Origin: Polaribacter cellanae
GTDB taxonomy: Bacteria > Bacteroidota > Bacteroidia > Flavobacteriales > Flavobacteriaceae
Assembly (NCBI RefSeq): GCF_017569185.1
Contig: NZ_CP071869.1
Coordinates: 62,001 to 126,000 of the forward strand
Direction: 5' to 3'
Length of the DNA stretch: 64,000 nucleotides
Shown here: piece after piece, positions 9,319 through 18,451 of the stretch
Position numbering within the stretch: the first letter of the stretch is position 1
Layout of the letters: the number at the start of each line of letters is the position of its first letter
Program-made: the position numbers and the translations under genes
Notes under the pieces: generated by a model
Told to the model about the DNA's origin: nothing
Seen by the model: the letters and a program-made list of their open reading frames with translations, nothing else
Databases searched by the model: none

Positions 9319-9927
9319 CTATTTGGTTATGTTATATCTATAATGATACCCAATAACATTATTATTTATTTTATCTAAATATTTTTTTTTACCTATAAGA
9401 AAAAGAAATTTAAACACTCTTTGATTGTAATCCAAATAACAATCATAATTAATGATTTCGCTTAATGGAAATTGAATGTATTCTATAAAATATTCTTTTT
9501 GTATTCTTCTATCTTTATCGGTTAGTTTTACTTTTTCATCTTCCTTGAAAAAATAAAGCTTCATTTTTCCTTTTTTAAAATCTCTTTTGACCAAAGATTT
9601 ATTAACTTCACATTTTTCTGCTAAAGAAATAGATTTAGGTTTTTTGCGTTTTGTCCATTTAAATTTATAATCGAATTCTTTAAACTTTATGTTTCCATAA
9701 TAAAAGAATAATTGATAAGATTCTTTTTTTATAGGTGTTTTAATTTCAAATTTTCCATCTTCTTTAATTTGAATATATTTTGAAGATGAATCTAATTTAA
9801 CTAATAAATTAGGAAAAGTTTCATAAAAATTATCAGAAAAAAATAATTTACCTTTAATTAGAATTTCCTCTTGGCTAAAAGAAGTAAGAGAAATTAAAAT
9901 AAAAAAAAGATACATAATAATTTTCAT
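9319..9927 (-). CDS. Exported protein of unknown function
   Basis: The protein has 202 residues. The N-terminus 'MKIIMYLFFILISLTSFSQEE' is a clear signal peptide with the 'FSQ' cleavage end typical of this phylum. The rest is very rich in Lys and Phe, with 'ILIKGKLFFSD' and 'YQLFFYYGNIKFKEF' suggesting a beta-sandwich (carboxypeptidase-regulatory-like) start, which is a weak guess. I do not recognise the family. It starts directly at the end of the trmH-like gene (9928), so it is probably co-transcribed with it. Confidence 0.7.
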   Translation of the reverse strand: MKIIMYLFFILISLTSFSQEEILIKGKLFFSDNFYETFPNLLVKLDSSSKYIQIKEDGKFEIKTPIKKESYQLFFYYGNIKFKEFDYKFKWTKRKKPKSISLAEKCEVNKSLVKRDFKKGKMKLYFFKEDEKVKLTDKDRRIQKEYFIEYIQFPLSEIINYDCYLDYNQRVFKFLFLIGKKKYLDKINNNVIGYHYRYNITK

Positions 9928-10473
9928 CTATTTTATGGTTCCAAGTTCCTTCCCTTTGCGAAGGTTAGGATGGGATTTTAACTGATTCGTAACTTCATAA
10001 AGCGTAATTGCCAAACTATGTATTACATTCATACTCGAATTTCTACCAAACATAGGTATAGCAACAGTGTAATCTACCAAATCTATATTTTCAATTCCGT
10101 TTCTTTCGCTTCCCAAAAGTAAAACGATTTTTTTGTGATTTTTAAATTCGAAATCTTGAATATTTATGCTTTTATCAGTAATTTCTATTCCTATAATTGT
10201 ATTGCCTGCTGTTTTTAATTGGTTGATGATTTTTGTAAAATCGACATAAGTATCATACTTAATTTGATTTATAGTATTTCTCGCAGTTTTCTTAACAATT
10301 CTATTTTCTGTTGATGGAGAATTCTCATGAAAATAAATTTTCTCAACTCCAAAACTTTCTGAAATACGAAAACACATACCAATATTTTCTGGAGTTCTAA
10401 TCGCGTCGCAAACAATAGTTATAGGAAATTGTTGTTGCTTGTTTTCGATGTCGTAATGTGTTAATTGTTTCAA
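9928..10473 (-). CDS. TrmH/SpoU family RNA 2'-O-methyltransferase
   Basis: The protein has 181 residues with the three SPOUT motifs: 'DAIRTPENIGMCFRISESFG' region at 23-42 with the catalytic Arg in motif 1, 'KIVLLLGSERNGI' (motif 2) and 'IPMFGRNSSMNVIHSLAIT' (motif 3, the knot). It should methylate a ribose 2'-OH in tRNA or rRNA using S-adenosylmethionine; the target is not predictable. The last residues 'SHPNLRKGKELGT' are encoded by a copy of dispersed repeat family B, so the C-terminal tail is repeat-derived and probably not part of the fold. Confidence 0.9.
   Translation of the reverse strand: MKQLTHYDIENKQQQFPITIVCDAIRTPENIGMCFRISESFGVEKIYFHENSPSTENRIVKKTARNTINQIKYDTYVDFTKIINQLKTAGNTIIGIEITDKSINIQDFEFKNHKKIVLLLGSERNGIENIDLVDYTVAIPMFGRNSSMNVIHSLAITLYEVTNQLKSHPNLRKGKELGTIK
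9938..9977 (-). repeat. Dispersed repeat family B inside the 3' end of the trmH-like gene
   Basis: Read on minus it is ATCCCATCCTAACCTTCGCA then AAGGGAAGGAACTTGG, the same word as at 9217 and 18364. Here it is in frame and contributes the final residues of the methyltransferase. Confidence 0.8.
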
Positions 10474-10523
10474 ATTTATAGTTTCAAAGTTTTCAAAGTT
10501 TGCAAACTGCGGCTGAAAACAGC

Positions 10524-11408
10524 CTACTGATTGAGGCTCATTACATATTTCTTAGGCGTCGTTCCAAACTTTTTTTTAAATGCTGCAATAAAATGACTTG
10601 CAGTGCTGTAGCCCACTTGAGCACCCACTTCGTTTACATTGTATTTATTACTTTCCAATAATCTTCTGGCATGTTCCATTTTATAATCAAATAGAAAACT
10701 ATACACTGTATCTCCGTAAATTTGCTTAAATCCTTCTTTTAGTTTTTTAAGATTTAAGCCAATTTCGTTGGCCAATTCTTGCAAACTAGGTGGTTCTGCC
10801 ATTCTGGAAATAATAATTTCTTTCGCTTTTCTAATTTTTAAAACGTTTTGCTCGTCAACCAAAAAAGGACAATACTCTGTATCTGTGTTTTCTTCATGAT
10901 AAAAATGTAAACTCAGTAATTCGTAAACCTTTCCTTTTACATATAAGTCTTTTATAGAACTATTAATGTTAGAATTAATTATTTGTTGTAAAGCAATAAA
11001 AACGGTCGGTTTTATTTCAGTATCGTCGTAATATTTTTTGTTGCTATTTTCATCACTTAAAAAAGGAATGTAACCAGATTCTTTAGAAAATAAAGAATGA
11101 AATTTTTCAATAGAAATTAATAAAGATACTAAGGTTGTTTTAGGCTGAATCTCCAAGTTAATTGGCAAAGTTCTTTGAGGGTTATATAATAAAATAGAAC
11201 GATTGTCTAAAACATCGAAAGAATATGAACTATCGTTAAAAAGGAATTTAGATTTTCCTCTTAAACAAAAATGAATCTGTATAAAAGTGCTATTTATTTC
11301 TCTCTCAAAACTTTTAACCTCTTTGCTTTCGTTCTGAAAATGAAGTACATAAAAACCTTTATCGAGAGTTATTTCTTCAAAAGTACTTTCTTCGACATTT
11401 TTAAACAT
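10524..11408 (-). CDS. AraC family transcriptional regulator, divergent from hemA
   Basis: The protein has 294 residues. The C-terminal third carries two helix-turn-helix units: 'LQELANEIGLNLKKLKEGFKQIYG' and 'VNEVGAQVGYSTASHFIAAFKKKFGTTPKKY'. The N-terminal 190 residues form the sensory/dimer half with no motif that names a ligand. The gene is divergent from hemA with 205 bp between them, so control of heme synthesis is the simplest inference; iron or heme status would be a plausible signal, but nothing in the sequence shows it. The last four residues (SLNQ) and the stop codon overlap a family C repeat. Confidence 0.87.
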   Translation of the reverse strand: MFKNVEESTFEEITLDKGFYVLHFQNESKEVKSFEREINSTFIQIHFCLRGKSKFLFNDSSYSFDVLDNRSILLYNPQRTLPINLEIQPKTTLVSLLISIEKFHSLFSKESGYIPFLSDENSNKKYYDDTEIKPTVFIALQQIINSNINSSIKDLYVKGKVYELLSLHFYHEENTDTEYCPFLVDEQNVLKIRKAKEIIISRMAEPPSLQELANEIGLNLKKLKEGFKQIYGDTVYSFLFDYKMEHARRLLESNKYNVNEVGAQVGYSTASHFIAAFKKKFGTTPKKYVMSLNQ

Positions 11409-11586
11409 ATTATTTCCTTACTTTTAAATTTTTTTTATTTAGAATCATTCTATATTACAAAACAATGAATCCTTTCTGCTACTGCAAAAATAAGGCTTTT
11501 TGGCAATTTAATAGCAAATAAAATTGAAAAAACATTTATCGTTATTAAAAGTTCTTTAAGCGATACTTTTTTGTAAATGTAGTTTT

Positions 11587-11594
11587 TACTTTTG
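11587..11594 (+). promoter_or_regulatory. Promoter -7 element of hemA
   Basis: TACTTTTG matches the Bacteroidota consensus TAnnTTTG, 19 bp upstream of the hemA ATG. A TTTG at 11570-11573 is too close (13 bp) to be a standard -33 element, so only the -7 box is supported. Confidence 0.5.
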
Positions 11595-11613
11595 TAGCAT
11601 CTTTTTAGATTTT

Positions 11614-12849
11614 ATGAAAGCATTAGGGCAAGAGTACTTTTACAATATTGGCGTTAGTTACAAGAAAGCAGATGCAGAAATGCGTGGAAAGTTCTCTGTG
11701 TCTAAAGAAAACCAAACAGCACTTTTACAGTCTGCAAAAGAAAAAGGTATTTCTGGAATTTTTATAATTTCTACCTGCAATAGAACCGAAATTTTTGGTT
11801 TTGCAAACAGACCTTGTTTGTTAATAGAACTATTGTGCGATTTTTCTGAAGGAACAACAAAAGAATTCAATGCAATTTGTAGTATCAATAAAAACCAAGA
11901 AGCAATTAGCCATTTGTTTAGAATGGGCACAGGTTTGGAAAGTCAAATTTTAGGCGATTACGAAATTGTTGGTCAATTAAGACAATCTTTTAAATTAGCA
12001 AAAAGTTTAAACACCACAAATGCTTACATAGAACGCTTAGTAAATTGTGTTTTACAAGCAAGTAAAAAAGTAAAGAATACCACCAAATTAAGCTCAGGAA
12101 CAACCTCTGTTTCTTATGCAGCTGTTCAATATATCATAAAAAATTTACCAGATTATAATTCTAAAAATATTTTGGTTTTTGGTTTGGGTAAAATGGGGAA
12201 ACATACCTGTAAAAATTTAGCAGAATATACACAAAATAAATCGGTTTGTTTAATTAATAGAACAGAAGAAAAAACAACTGAATTTGTAAAAGAACACAAG
12301 TCCATTAGAAAATCTGTAATAGAGAAATTATCAACAGAAGTAAATAACGCAGACGTTTTAATTGTATCTACAGGTGCAGATAAACCAACCATTACAAAAA
12401 ATAACATTTCAATAAATAAAGAACTGTTAATTTTAGATTTATCGATGCCAGAAAACGTAGCAAAAGATGTTACTGATTTTGATGGTGTTTCTTTGGTAAA
12501 CGTAGATGAACTTTCTAAAATAACGCACGAAACTTTAGCAGTTCGTTTGGCAGAAGTTCCGGTTGCAGAAAATATTATTGAAACACATAAAACAGACTTT
12601 AACGCTTGGTTAAATCATCGAAGATTTACGCCTGCGATTGCAGTTTTAAAAGAATCTTTAGAGTCTATTAAAAATGATGAAATTAATTTTCAGAAGAAAA
12701 AAATTATCAATTTTGATGAAAATCAGGCAGAGATTTTAACTACACGTTTTATTCAAAAAATAACTACACAGTTTGTAAAACATTTAAAAAACGATGAAAC
12801 TTCGGTTACAGAAAGTATCGAAGTCATCCAAAAAGTTTTTCAATCTTAA
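11614..12849 (+). CDS. hemA: Glutamyl-tRNA reductase
   Basis: The protein has 411 residues. The catalytic 'IISTCNRTEIF' (51-61) with nucleophile Cys55 is intact, and 'MGTGLESQILGDYEI' is the conserved substrate-binding loop. 'ILVFGLGKMGKHTCKNL' is the NADPH Rossmann motif, followed by the C-terminal dimerisation helices. It reduces glutamyl-tRNA(Glu) to glutamate-1-semialdehyde, the committed step of C5 heme synthesis. It leads the plus-strand hem operon and hemCD starts 9 bp after it. Confidence 0.97.
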   Translation: MKALGQEYFYNIGVSYKKADAEMRGKFSVSKENQTALLQSAKEKGISGIFIISTCNRTEIFGFANRPCLLIELLCDFSEGTTKEFNAICSINKNQEAISHLFRMGTGLESQILGDYEIVGQLRQSFKLAKSLNTTNAYIERLVNCVLQASKKVKNTTKLSSGTTSVSYAAVQYIIKNLPDYNSKNILVFGLGKMGKHTCKNLAEYTQNKSVCLINRTEEKTTEFVKEHKSIRKSVIEKLSTEVNNADVLIVSTGADKPTITKNNISINKELLILDLSMPENVAKDVTDFDGVSLVNVDELSKITHETLAVRLAEVPVAENIIETHKTDFNAWLNHRRFTPAIAVLKESLESIKNDEINFQKKKIINFDENQAEILTTRFIQKITTQFVKHLKNDETSVTESIEVIQKVFQS

Positions 12850-12858
12850 TATAAAATC

Positions 12859-14451
12859 ATGCAAAAAATAATAAGAATAGGAACTCGCACCAGCCAGTTA
12901 GCGCTTTGGCAGGCTAAAAAAGTACGCAAAGAACTAACAGAGTTAGGATACGAATCTGTTTTAGTTCCTATACAATCTACAGGAGATATAATTTTAGACA
13001 AACCCCTGTATGAATTAGGTATTATAGGTGTTTTTACAAAAAATTTAGACATTGCAATTTTAAATGGCGATATAGATATTGCAGTACATTCTTTAAAAGA
13101 TGTACCAACAGCTTTACCAAAAGGCATTGTGCAAGCAGCAGTTTTAAAGAGAGGAAATTACAACGATGTTTTAGTTTTAAAAGATACAGAAGAGTTTTTT
13201 GGACAGCCAAATGGAATTATAGCCACAGGAAGTTTGCGGAGAAAAGCAATGTGGTTAAACAGATATCCAACACATAGAGTAGAAGATTTAAGAGGAAACG
13301 TAAATACTCGCTTAGAAAAATTAGAAAAAAGTGAAACTTGGAATGGAGCAATTTTTGCAGCAGCAGGTTTAGAAAGATTAGGTATAAAACCAAAAAATGT
13401 TATAGATTTATCTTGGATGGTTTCTGCACCAGCACAAGGCGCAGTTATGATTACTGCTTCAGAAAAAGATAATTACGTTTTAGACGCCTGTGAACAATTA
13501 AACCATCATGAAACAAAAGTATGTGTAGGTATAGAGCGTGATTTTTTAAGACTTTTAGAAGGTGGTTGTACAGCACCCATTGGAGCTTTGGCTTATGTAG
13601 ATGCAAAAACCGAAGAAATACATTTTAAAGGTGTTTTGTTAAAAAAAGACGGCTCTAAAAAACTTACAGTAAACAAAACTGCAAGATTAGGAAGTCATAA
13701 GTTTTTAGCAAAAGACTGTGCAGATTATATTATCAATAGAGGAGGAAGAGAGATTATTTTAGAAGATATTGAAGGCGAATCTCCCGTGAAAAATAAAATA
13801 TATTCTACGAAAAAGTTATCCGAAATTCAAAAGAAGACGTTGCCAAATTCAATAGGAGTTGAAGATAGCGATTTTATTAAAATTCGTTTTAATAGAATTC
13901 CCACAAAAGTGATGAAAACACCTCACGAAAATGTGGTTATTACGAGTCAGAATGGAGTAGAAGCGATTTTAAACTCTTTCACAAAAGACGAACTTAATTT
14001 CAAGAATATTTTTTGTGTAGGAAGAAGAACCAAAAAACTGATTGAAAAAAGAATCGGTAAAGTAACAAAAGTTGCCAAAAACGGATTAAAATTAGCAGAA
14101 TATATTTCTAAAGAAACAGACGTTAAAGAAGTAACTTATTTTTGTAGCGACATAAGATTAGATGTTTTGCCAACCTATTTACAAGCGCATGATATTATTG
14201 TAAATGAAGTAGAGGCTTACAAAACAATGTTAAGTCCAGTAAAAATTGTAGATGATGTTTCTGGAGTATTATTTTATAGCCCATCTGGTATTGAAAGTTA
14301 TTTAGAAGAAAACACAACAGATAAAACCGCTTTTTGTATTGGAGAAACTACAGCTGTAGAAGCAAGAAAACACTTTAAAGATGTAAAAGTTGCAAACATA
14401 CCAGATGTAGAAAGTGTTTTGAATTTGGTAAATTCTCATTACTTAGAATAA
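12859..14451 (+). CDS. hemCD: Fused hydroxymethylbilane synthase / uroporphyrinogen-III synthase
   Basis: One 530-residue ORF carries two enzymes. Residues 1-305 are HemC: 'IRIGTRTSQLALWQA' at the start, 'HSLKDVPT' (78-85), 'GSLRRKAMWL' (124-133), and the dipyrromethane-binding Cys237 in 'LLEGGCTAPIGALA'. From about 315 onward the chain is HemD-like ('VVITSQNGVEAI', 'FCVGRRTKKLIE', 'GVLFYSPSGIESYLEE', 'FCIGETTAVEA'). Together they convert four porphobilinogens to uroporphyrinogen III. Fusing them would pass the unstable hydroxymethylbilane directly to the second site. HemCD fusions occur in related flavobacteria, so this is probably native and not a read error. Confidence 0.95.
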   Translation: MQKIIRIGTRTSQLALWQAKKVRKELTELGYESVLVPIQSTGDIILDKPLYELGIIGVFTKNLDIAILNGDIDIAVHSLKDVPTALPKGIVQAAVLKRGNYNDVLVLKDTEEFFGQPNGIIATGSLRRKAMWLNRYPTHRVEDLRGNVNTRLEKLEKSETWNGAIFAAAGLERLGIKPKNVIDLSWMVSAPAQGAVMITASEKDNYVLDACEQLNHHETKVCVGIERDFLRLLEGGCTAPIGALAYVDAKTEEIHFKGVLLKKDGSKKLTVNKTARLGSHKFLAKDCADYIINRGGREIILEDIEGESPVKNKIYSTKKLSEIQKKTLPNSIGVEDSDFIKIRFNRIPTKVMKTPHENVVITSQNGVEAILNSFTKDELNFKNIFCVGRRTKKLIEKRIGKVTKVAKNGLKLAEYISKETDVKEVTYFCSDIRLDVLPTYLQAHDIIVNEVEAYKTMLSPVKIVDDVSGVLFYSPSGIESYLEENTTDKTAFCIGETTAVEARKHFKDVKVANIPDVESVLNLVNSHYLE

Positions 14452-14465
14452 TTAGTAGTATCTCC

Positions 14466-14513
14466 TCGAGCGCAGTCGAGAGGTTTTATAAATTAGGTCT
14501 CGACTGCGCTCGA
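14466..14513. repeat. Family A repeat forming a perfect 16-bp hairpin between hemCD and hemB
   Basis: TCGAGCGCAGTCGAGA (14466-14481) is the exact reverse complement of TCTCGACTGCGCTCGA (14498-14513), with a 16-bp AT-rich loop. Each arm is one half of the dispersed family A word. There is no T tract after it, so it need not terminate; it could protect or separate the hemCD and hemB parts of the message. Confidence 0.85.
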
Positions 14514-14533
14514 CCTGGCATAAGCTAAAATTT

Positions 14534-15499
14534 ATGTTTAGAACAAGAAGATTAAGAAAAACAGAAGGAATTAGGAGATTAGTAAGAGAAACCAAACTTT
14601 CTGTAGACGATTTTGTGTATCCACTTTTTATTGAAGAAGGTAAAAATATAGAAACAGAAATTGTTTCTATGCCAGGAATAAAACGTTGGTCTTTAGATAG
14701 AATTTCGAAAGAATTAGAAGAAGTTGTAGCATTAAAAATTCCTGCAGTTTTATTATTCGGAATCCCATCAAACAAAGATTCTGCAGGAACAGAGACTTGG
14801 AATGATAATGGAATTATACAACAAGCAGTTCGTTTTATTAAGAAGAATTATCCAAGTTTATATGTAATTACAGATGTTTGTTTTTGCGAATATACTTCTC
14901 ATGGGCATTGTGGAATTGTACACAATAACGATGTGGATAATGATGCAACTCTTGTAAATATAGCAAAACAAGTAATTTCGCACGCAAAAGCAGGTGTAGA
15001 TATGGTGGCACCTTCAGGAATGATGGATGGAACCATAGATATGATCCGTCAGTCTTTAGATAATTCAGGTTTTTTGAACTTACCAATTATGGCATATTCC
15101 GTAAAATATGCATCTGCATTTTATGGACCATTTAGAGACGCTGCAGATTCTGCGCCAACCTTTGGAGATAGAAGAACCTATCAAATGGATCCATCAAATA
15201 GAGATGAAGGAATGCGTGAAGCAACATTCGACGACCAAGAAGGAGCAGATATTTTAATGGTAAAACCAGCATTGTCTTATTTAGATATTATTCGCGATTT
15301 AAAAAATAATTTCGACAGACCCATTGCATGTTACAATGTAAGTGGAGAATATGCAATGGTAAAAGCAGCAACAGAAAAAGGTTGGATTGATGGTGAAAAA
15401 GTGATGCTAGAAAGTTTACTCTCTATGAAAAGAGCAGGAGCAGATATTATTATTACGTATTTTGCGAAAGAAGCAGCGAAGGTTCTGTTGAAACGTTAA
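14534..15499 (+). CDS. hemB: Delta-aminolevulinic acid dehydratase (porphobilinogen synthase)
   Basis: The protein has 321 residues. The Schiff-base lysines are Lys191 ('[17 protein letters not shown]') and Lys244 ('[14 protein letters not shown]'). The cysteine triad C116, C118 and C126 in '[13 protein letters not shown]' indicates a zinc-dependent active site. It condenses two aminolevulinates to porphobilinogen. It lies 82 bp after hemCD, across the family A hairpin, and 65 bp ahead of hemL. Confidence 0.97.
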   Translation: MFRTRRLRKTEGIRRLVRETKLSVDDFVYPLFIEEGKNIETEIVSMPGIKRWSLDRISKELEEVVALKIPAVLLFGIPSNKDSAGTETWNDNGIIQQAVRFIKKNYPSLYVITDVCFCEYTSHGHCGIVHNNDVDNDATLVNIAKQVISHAKAGVDMVAPSGMMDGTIDMIRQSLDNSGFLNLPIMAYSVKYASAFYGPFRDAADSAPTFGDRRTYQMDPSNRDEGMREATFDDQEGADILMVKPALSYLDIIRDLKNNFDRPIACYNVSGEYAMVKAATEKGWIDGEKVMLESLLSMKRAGADIIITYFAKEAAKVLLKR

Positions 15500-15564
15500 A
15501 TCGTTTAATTGTGTAACTGTTCAACAATTACACGATTAAACAAATACACAATTACACATTTATT

Positions 15565-16851
15565 ATGTTCAAAAAATCAGAAAAATTATATAAAAAAGGA
15601 TTAAAAAACTTGGTTGGAGCCGTAAATTCTCCAGTAAGAGCCTTTTCTTCAGTTGGTGGAAACCCGTTGTTTATTAAAAAAGCAAAAGGAACTAAAATTA
15701 CAGATGTAGATGGAAATGAATATGTAGATTTAGTACTTTCTTACGGACCAATGATTTTAGGTCACAGACATAAAAAAGTGCAAAAAGGAGTAGACAAAGC
15801 CTTAAAAAATGGTTATTCTTTTGGAGCATCTACAGAAGCAGAAATTAAATTAGCAAAAATAGTTTGCGATGCTTTTCCAGGAATAGATAAAGTACGATTT
15901 GTAAATTCTGGTACAGAAGCTGTTTTAAGCGCAGTTCGTTTGGCGAGAGCCTTTACAGGAAAAGATAAAATTATTAAATTTTCTGGTTGTTATCATGGGC
16001 ATCAAGATTCTTTATTAGTTGCAGCAGGTTCTGGTTTGGCAACTTTAAGTATGCCAGGAAGTAAAGGAGTGCCAGAAGGCGCAGTAAAAAACACGTTAAT
16101 TGCAGAATACAATAATTTAGAAAGTGTAAAAGCACATTTCGAAAAATACGATGATATTGCAGGAGTAATTATCGAACCCATTTGTGGAAATATGGGTGTT
16201 GCCATTCCGCAAAATGGATTTTTAGTAGAATTAAAAAAATATTTAGAATCTAAAAACGCCTTATTAATTGCAGATGAAGTAATGACAGGTTTCCGTTCTA
16301 AATTTGGAGGAGCACAAGAATTGTTAGGTATTACTGCAGATATTACGTGTTTAGGAAAAGTAATTGGTGGAGGTTTTCCAGTAGGAGCTTATGGAGCAAG
16401 AGAAGAAATTATGCAAGAAGTTGCACCTTTAGGAGGCATGTATCAAGCAGGAACGTTAAGTGGAAATCCAATTGCAATGGCAGGAGGAATTGCAACTTTA
16501 ACAGAATTGAAGAAACAAAATCCGTATAAAAAGTTCGAAGAAACAGGAAGCATTTTAGAAGTTATTTTATTAGAAACTGCTAAAAAATACAATGTAGATT
16601 TAGTGGTAAATAGATTTGGTTCTATGCTAAATCCTTTCTTCACAAATGTGGAAGTAACAAACTTTGAAAAAGCACAAACATCCGACACAGAAAAGTTTGC
16701 AGTTTTCTTTTGGGAAATGATAAAAAATGGAGTGTTTTTACCTCCAAGTCAATTCGAAGCTTGGTTTTTATCATCTGCCTTAAATGATAAGGATATTCAA
16801 AAAATAGCAAATGCAGTTGATAAAGCGATGGAAAAAGTTTCAACTATTTAA
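15565..16851 (+). CDS. hemL: Glutamate-1-semialdehyde 2,1-aminomutase
   Basis: The protein has 428 residues, the usual GSAM length. The class III aminotransferase features are present: 'NSGTEAVLSAVRLAR' (114-128), 'GCYHGHQDSLL', 'IIEPICGNMG', 'ADEVMTGFR' and the PLP lysine Lys265 in 'CLGKVIGGGFPVGAYG'. It converts glutamate-1-semialdehyde from HemA to 5-aminolevulinate for HemB. It is in the same direction as its pathway neighbours. Downstream, the operon is interrupted by a GxxExxY gene. Confidence 0.97.
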   Translation: MFKKSEKLYKKGLKNLVGAVNSPVRAFSSVGGNPLFIKKAKGTKITDVDGNEYVDLVLSYGPMILGHRHKKVQKGVDKALKNGYSFGASTEAEIKLAKIVCDAFPGIDKVRFVNSGTEAVLSAVRLARAFTGKDKIIKFSGCYHGHQDSLLVAAGSGLATLSMPGSKGVPEGAVKNTLIAEYNNLESVKAHFEKYDDIAGVIIEPICGNMGVAIPQNGFLVELKKYLESKNALLIADEVMTGFRSKFGGAQELLGITADITCLGKVIGGGFPVGAYGAREEIMQEVAPLGGMYQAGTLSGNPIAMAGGIATLTELKKQNPYKKFEETGSILEVILLETAKKYNVDLVVNRFGSMLNPFFTNVEVTNFEKAQTSDTEKFAVFFWEMIKNGVFLPPSQFEAWFLSSALNDKDIQKIANAVDKAMEKVSTI

Positions 16852-16903
16852 AATTATATTTTCAAATAAACCCCAAAGAAACAAAGATAGCTAAGAAGTA
16901 AAA

Positions 16904-17299
16904 ATGGAATATGTAAGTTCACTTTCAGAAAATGAAATTTCTAAGATAATTGTTGATTGTGCTTATAGAGTTCATAAAACTCTTGGCCCTGGTTTATTAG
17001 AAAGCACCTATGAAACTTGTTTATTTTACGAGTTGGATGAAAGAAATTTAGTAGTTGAAAGACAAAAAGTACTACCTGTAGTCTATAACAATCTAAAATT
17101 AGAAGCTGGTTATAGAATAGATTTATTGGTTGAAAATAAAGTAATTATTGAACTAAAATCGGTTAAAAAGTTAGATGATGTTCATACAGCACAAATGATA
17201 ACGTATTTAAGATTATCAGATTGTAAACTTGGGTTATTAATAAATTTTAATGTGAGTTTAATCAAATACGGAATTAAAAGAATAGTGAACAACTTGTAA
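16904..17299 (+). CDS. GxxExxY protein (PD-(D/E)XK nuclease-like), copy in the hem operon
   Basis: The protein has 131 residues. The naming motif is 'GPGLLESTYETCL' (28-40), and the likely catalytic PD-(D/E)XK-type core is 'YRIDLLVENKVIIELKSV' with D and ExK, followed by 'HTAQMITYLRLS'. The family is assigned to the PDDEXK nuclease superfamily by fold; the biological role is not established. It sits on plus between hemL and hemE (52 bp and 42 bp gaps) with no metabolic link to them. The flanks are simple repeated words: 'CCCCAAAGAAACAAAGATAG' before it and 'CCTTTGCGAACTTTTGCGTC' after it. A relative with about the same length is at 61208-61621. Confidence 0.88.
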   Translation: MEYVSSLSENEISKIIVDCAYRVHKTLGPGLLESTYETCLFYELDERNLVVERQKVLPVVYNNLKLEAGYRIDLLVENKVIIELKSVKKLDDVHTAQMITYLRLSDCKLGLLINFNVSLIKYGIKRIVNNL

Positions 17300-17341
17300 A
17301 ACCTTTGCGAACTTTTGCGTCTTCGCGGTTAATAAAATATT

Positions 17342-18373
17342 ATGATAAAAAACGATTTATTTTTAAGAGCATTAAAAGGAGAAACTGTAGATAGACCACC
17401 AGTTTGGATGATGCGTCAAGCAGGAAGATATTTACCAGAATTTCAAAAAATCAAAAAGAAATACGATTTCTTTACACGTTGTCAAACTCCAGAATTGGCA
17501 TCAGAAATTACGGTGCAGCCAATTCGTAGATATGGAATGGATGCTGCAATTTTGTTTTCAGATATTTTGGTAATTCCACAAGCTATGAATATTCATGTGG
17601 AAATGAAACCAAATTTTGGGCCATATTTACCAAATCCAATTCGTACTCAAAAAGATTTAGATTCTGTAATTGTACCAGATATTCGAGATACTTTGGGGTA
17701 TGTAATGGATGCCATTAAAGCAACCAAAGAAAAGCTGAATGACGAAGTTCCTTTAATCGGTTTTGCAGGCTCACCTTGGACAATTTTATGTTATTGTGTA
17801 CAAGGGCAAGGTTCTAAAAATTTCGATAAAGCAAAGGAATTGTGTTTCACAAACTCTGTGGTTGCACATAGTTTATTACAAAAAATTACAGACACCACAA
17901 TTGCGTATTTAAAAGCAAAAGTTGCTGCTGGTGTAAATGCAGTTCAAGTGTTCGATTCTTGGGGCGGAATGTTGTCTCCTACAGATTATCAAGAATTTTC
18001 TTGGCAATATATACAGCAAATAATTGATGCTTTAAAAGATGAAACACCCGTAATTGCTTTCGGGAAAGGTTGTTGGTTTGCATTGGATAAAATGGCAAAA
18101 TCAGGCGCCTCTGCTTTGGGTGTAGATTGGACGTGTTCCGCAAGAAATGCACGTTATTTATCTGGTGGAAATATAACCTTACAAGGTAATTTCGACCCTA
18201 CAAGACTGTTTTCCCCACCATTAGAAATCAAGAAAATGGTTACTCAAATGATTAACGAATTTGGAAAAGATAAATACATTGTAAATTTGGGTCATGGAAT
18301 TTTACCAAACATTCCTTTAGACCATGCTAAAGCGTTTATAGATGCTGTAAAAGAATATAAAAGCCCATCTTAA
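17342..18373 (+). CDS. hemE: Uroporphyrinogen decarboxylase
   Basis: The protein has 343 residues. The signature '[17 protein letters not shown]' is at 18-34, and the catalytic Asp is likely in '[16 protein letters not shown]'. The ending '[23 protein letters not shown]' is typical. It removes four carboxyls from uroporphyrinogen III to give coproporphyrinogen III. The last three residues (SPS) and the stop are the first bases of a family B repeat, so the natural C-terminus has probably been rewritten by the repeat. Confidence 0.97.
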   Translation: MIKNDLFLRALKGETVDRPPVWMMRQAGRYLPEFQKIKKKYDFFTRCQTPELASEITVQPIRRYGMDAAILFSDILVIPQAMNIHVEMKPNFGPYLPNPIRTQKDLDSVIVPDIRDTLGYVMDAIKATKEKLNDEVPLIGFAGSPWTILCYCVQGQGSKNFDKAKELCFTNSVVAHSLLQKITDTTIAYLKAKVAAGVNAVQVFDSWGGMLSPTDYQEFSWQYIQQIIDALKDETPVIAFGKGCWFALDKMAKSGASALGVDWTCSARNARYLSGGNITLQGNFDPTRLFSPPLEIKKMVTQMINEFGKDKYIVNLGHGILPNIPLDHAKAFIDAVKEYKSPS

Positions 18374-18450
18374 TCTTCCCAAAGGGAAGAAACTTGGAGC
18401 GGTTTTAGAACAAGAGTTTCCTTTCCTTTGGAAAGGAGTAAGGATAGGAT
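18364..18450. repeat. Head-to-head pair of family B repeats between hemE and hemF
   Basis: The left copy (from 18364) reads AGCCCATCTTAATCTTCCCA then AAGGGAAGAAAC. The right copy is the reverse (TTTCCTTTGGAAAGGAGTAA then GGATAGGAT) and ends two bases before the hemF ATG. Together they can fold into a long imperfect stem. The right arm supplies an AGGAG-like stretch (about 18434-18438) close to the start codon. Confidence 0.8.
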
Positions 18451-18451
18451 T

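Noticed and set aside
18428-18451. TTG start for hemF adding eight residues
   Set aside because: The added codons are translated repeat B; the ATG at 18452 fits the family length and has a ribosome-binding stretch.
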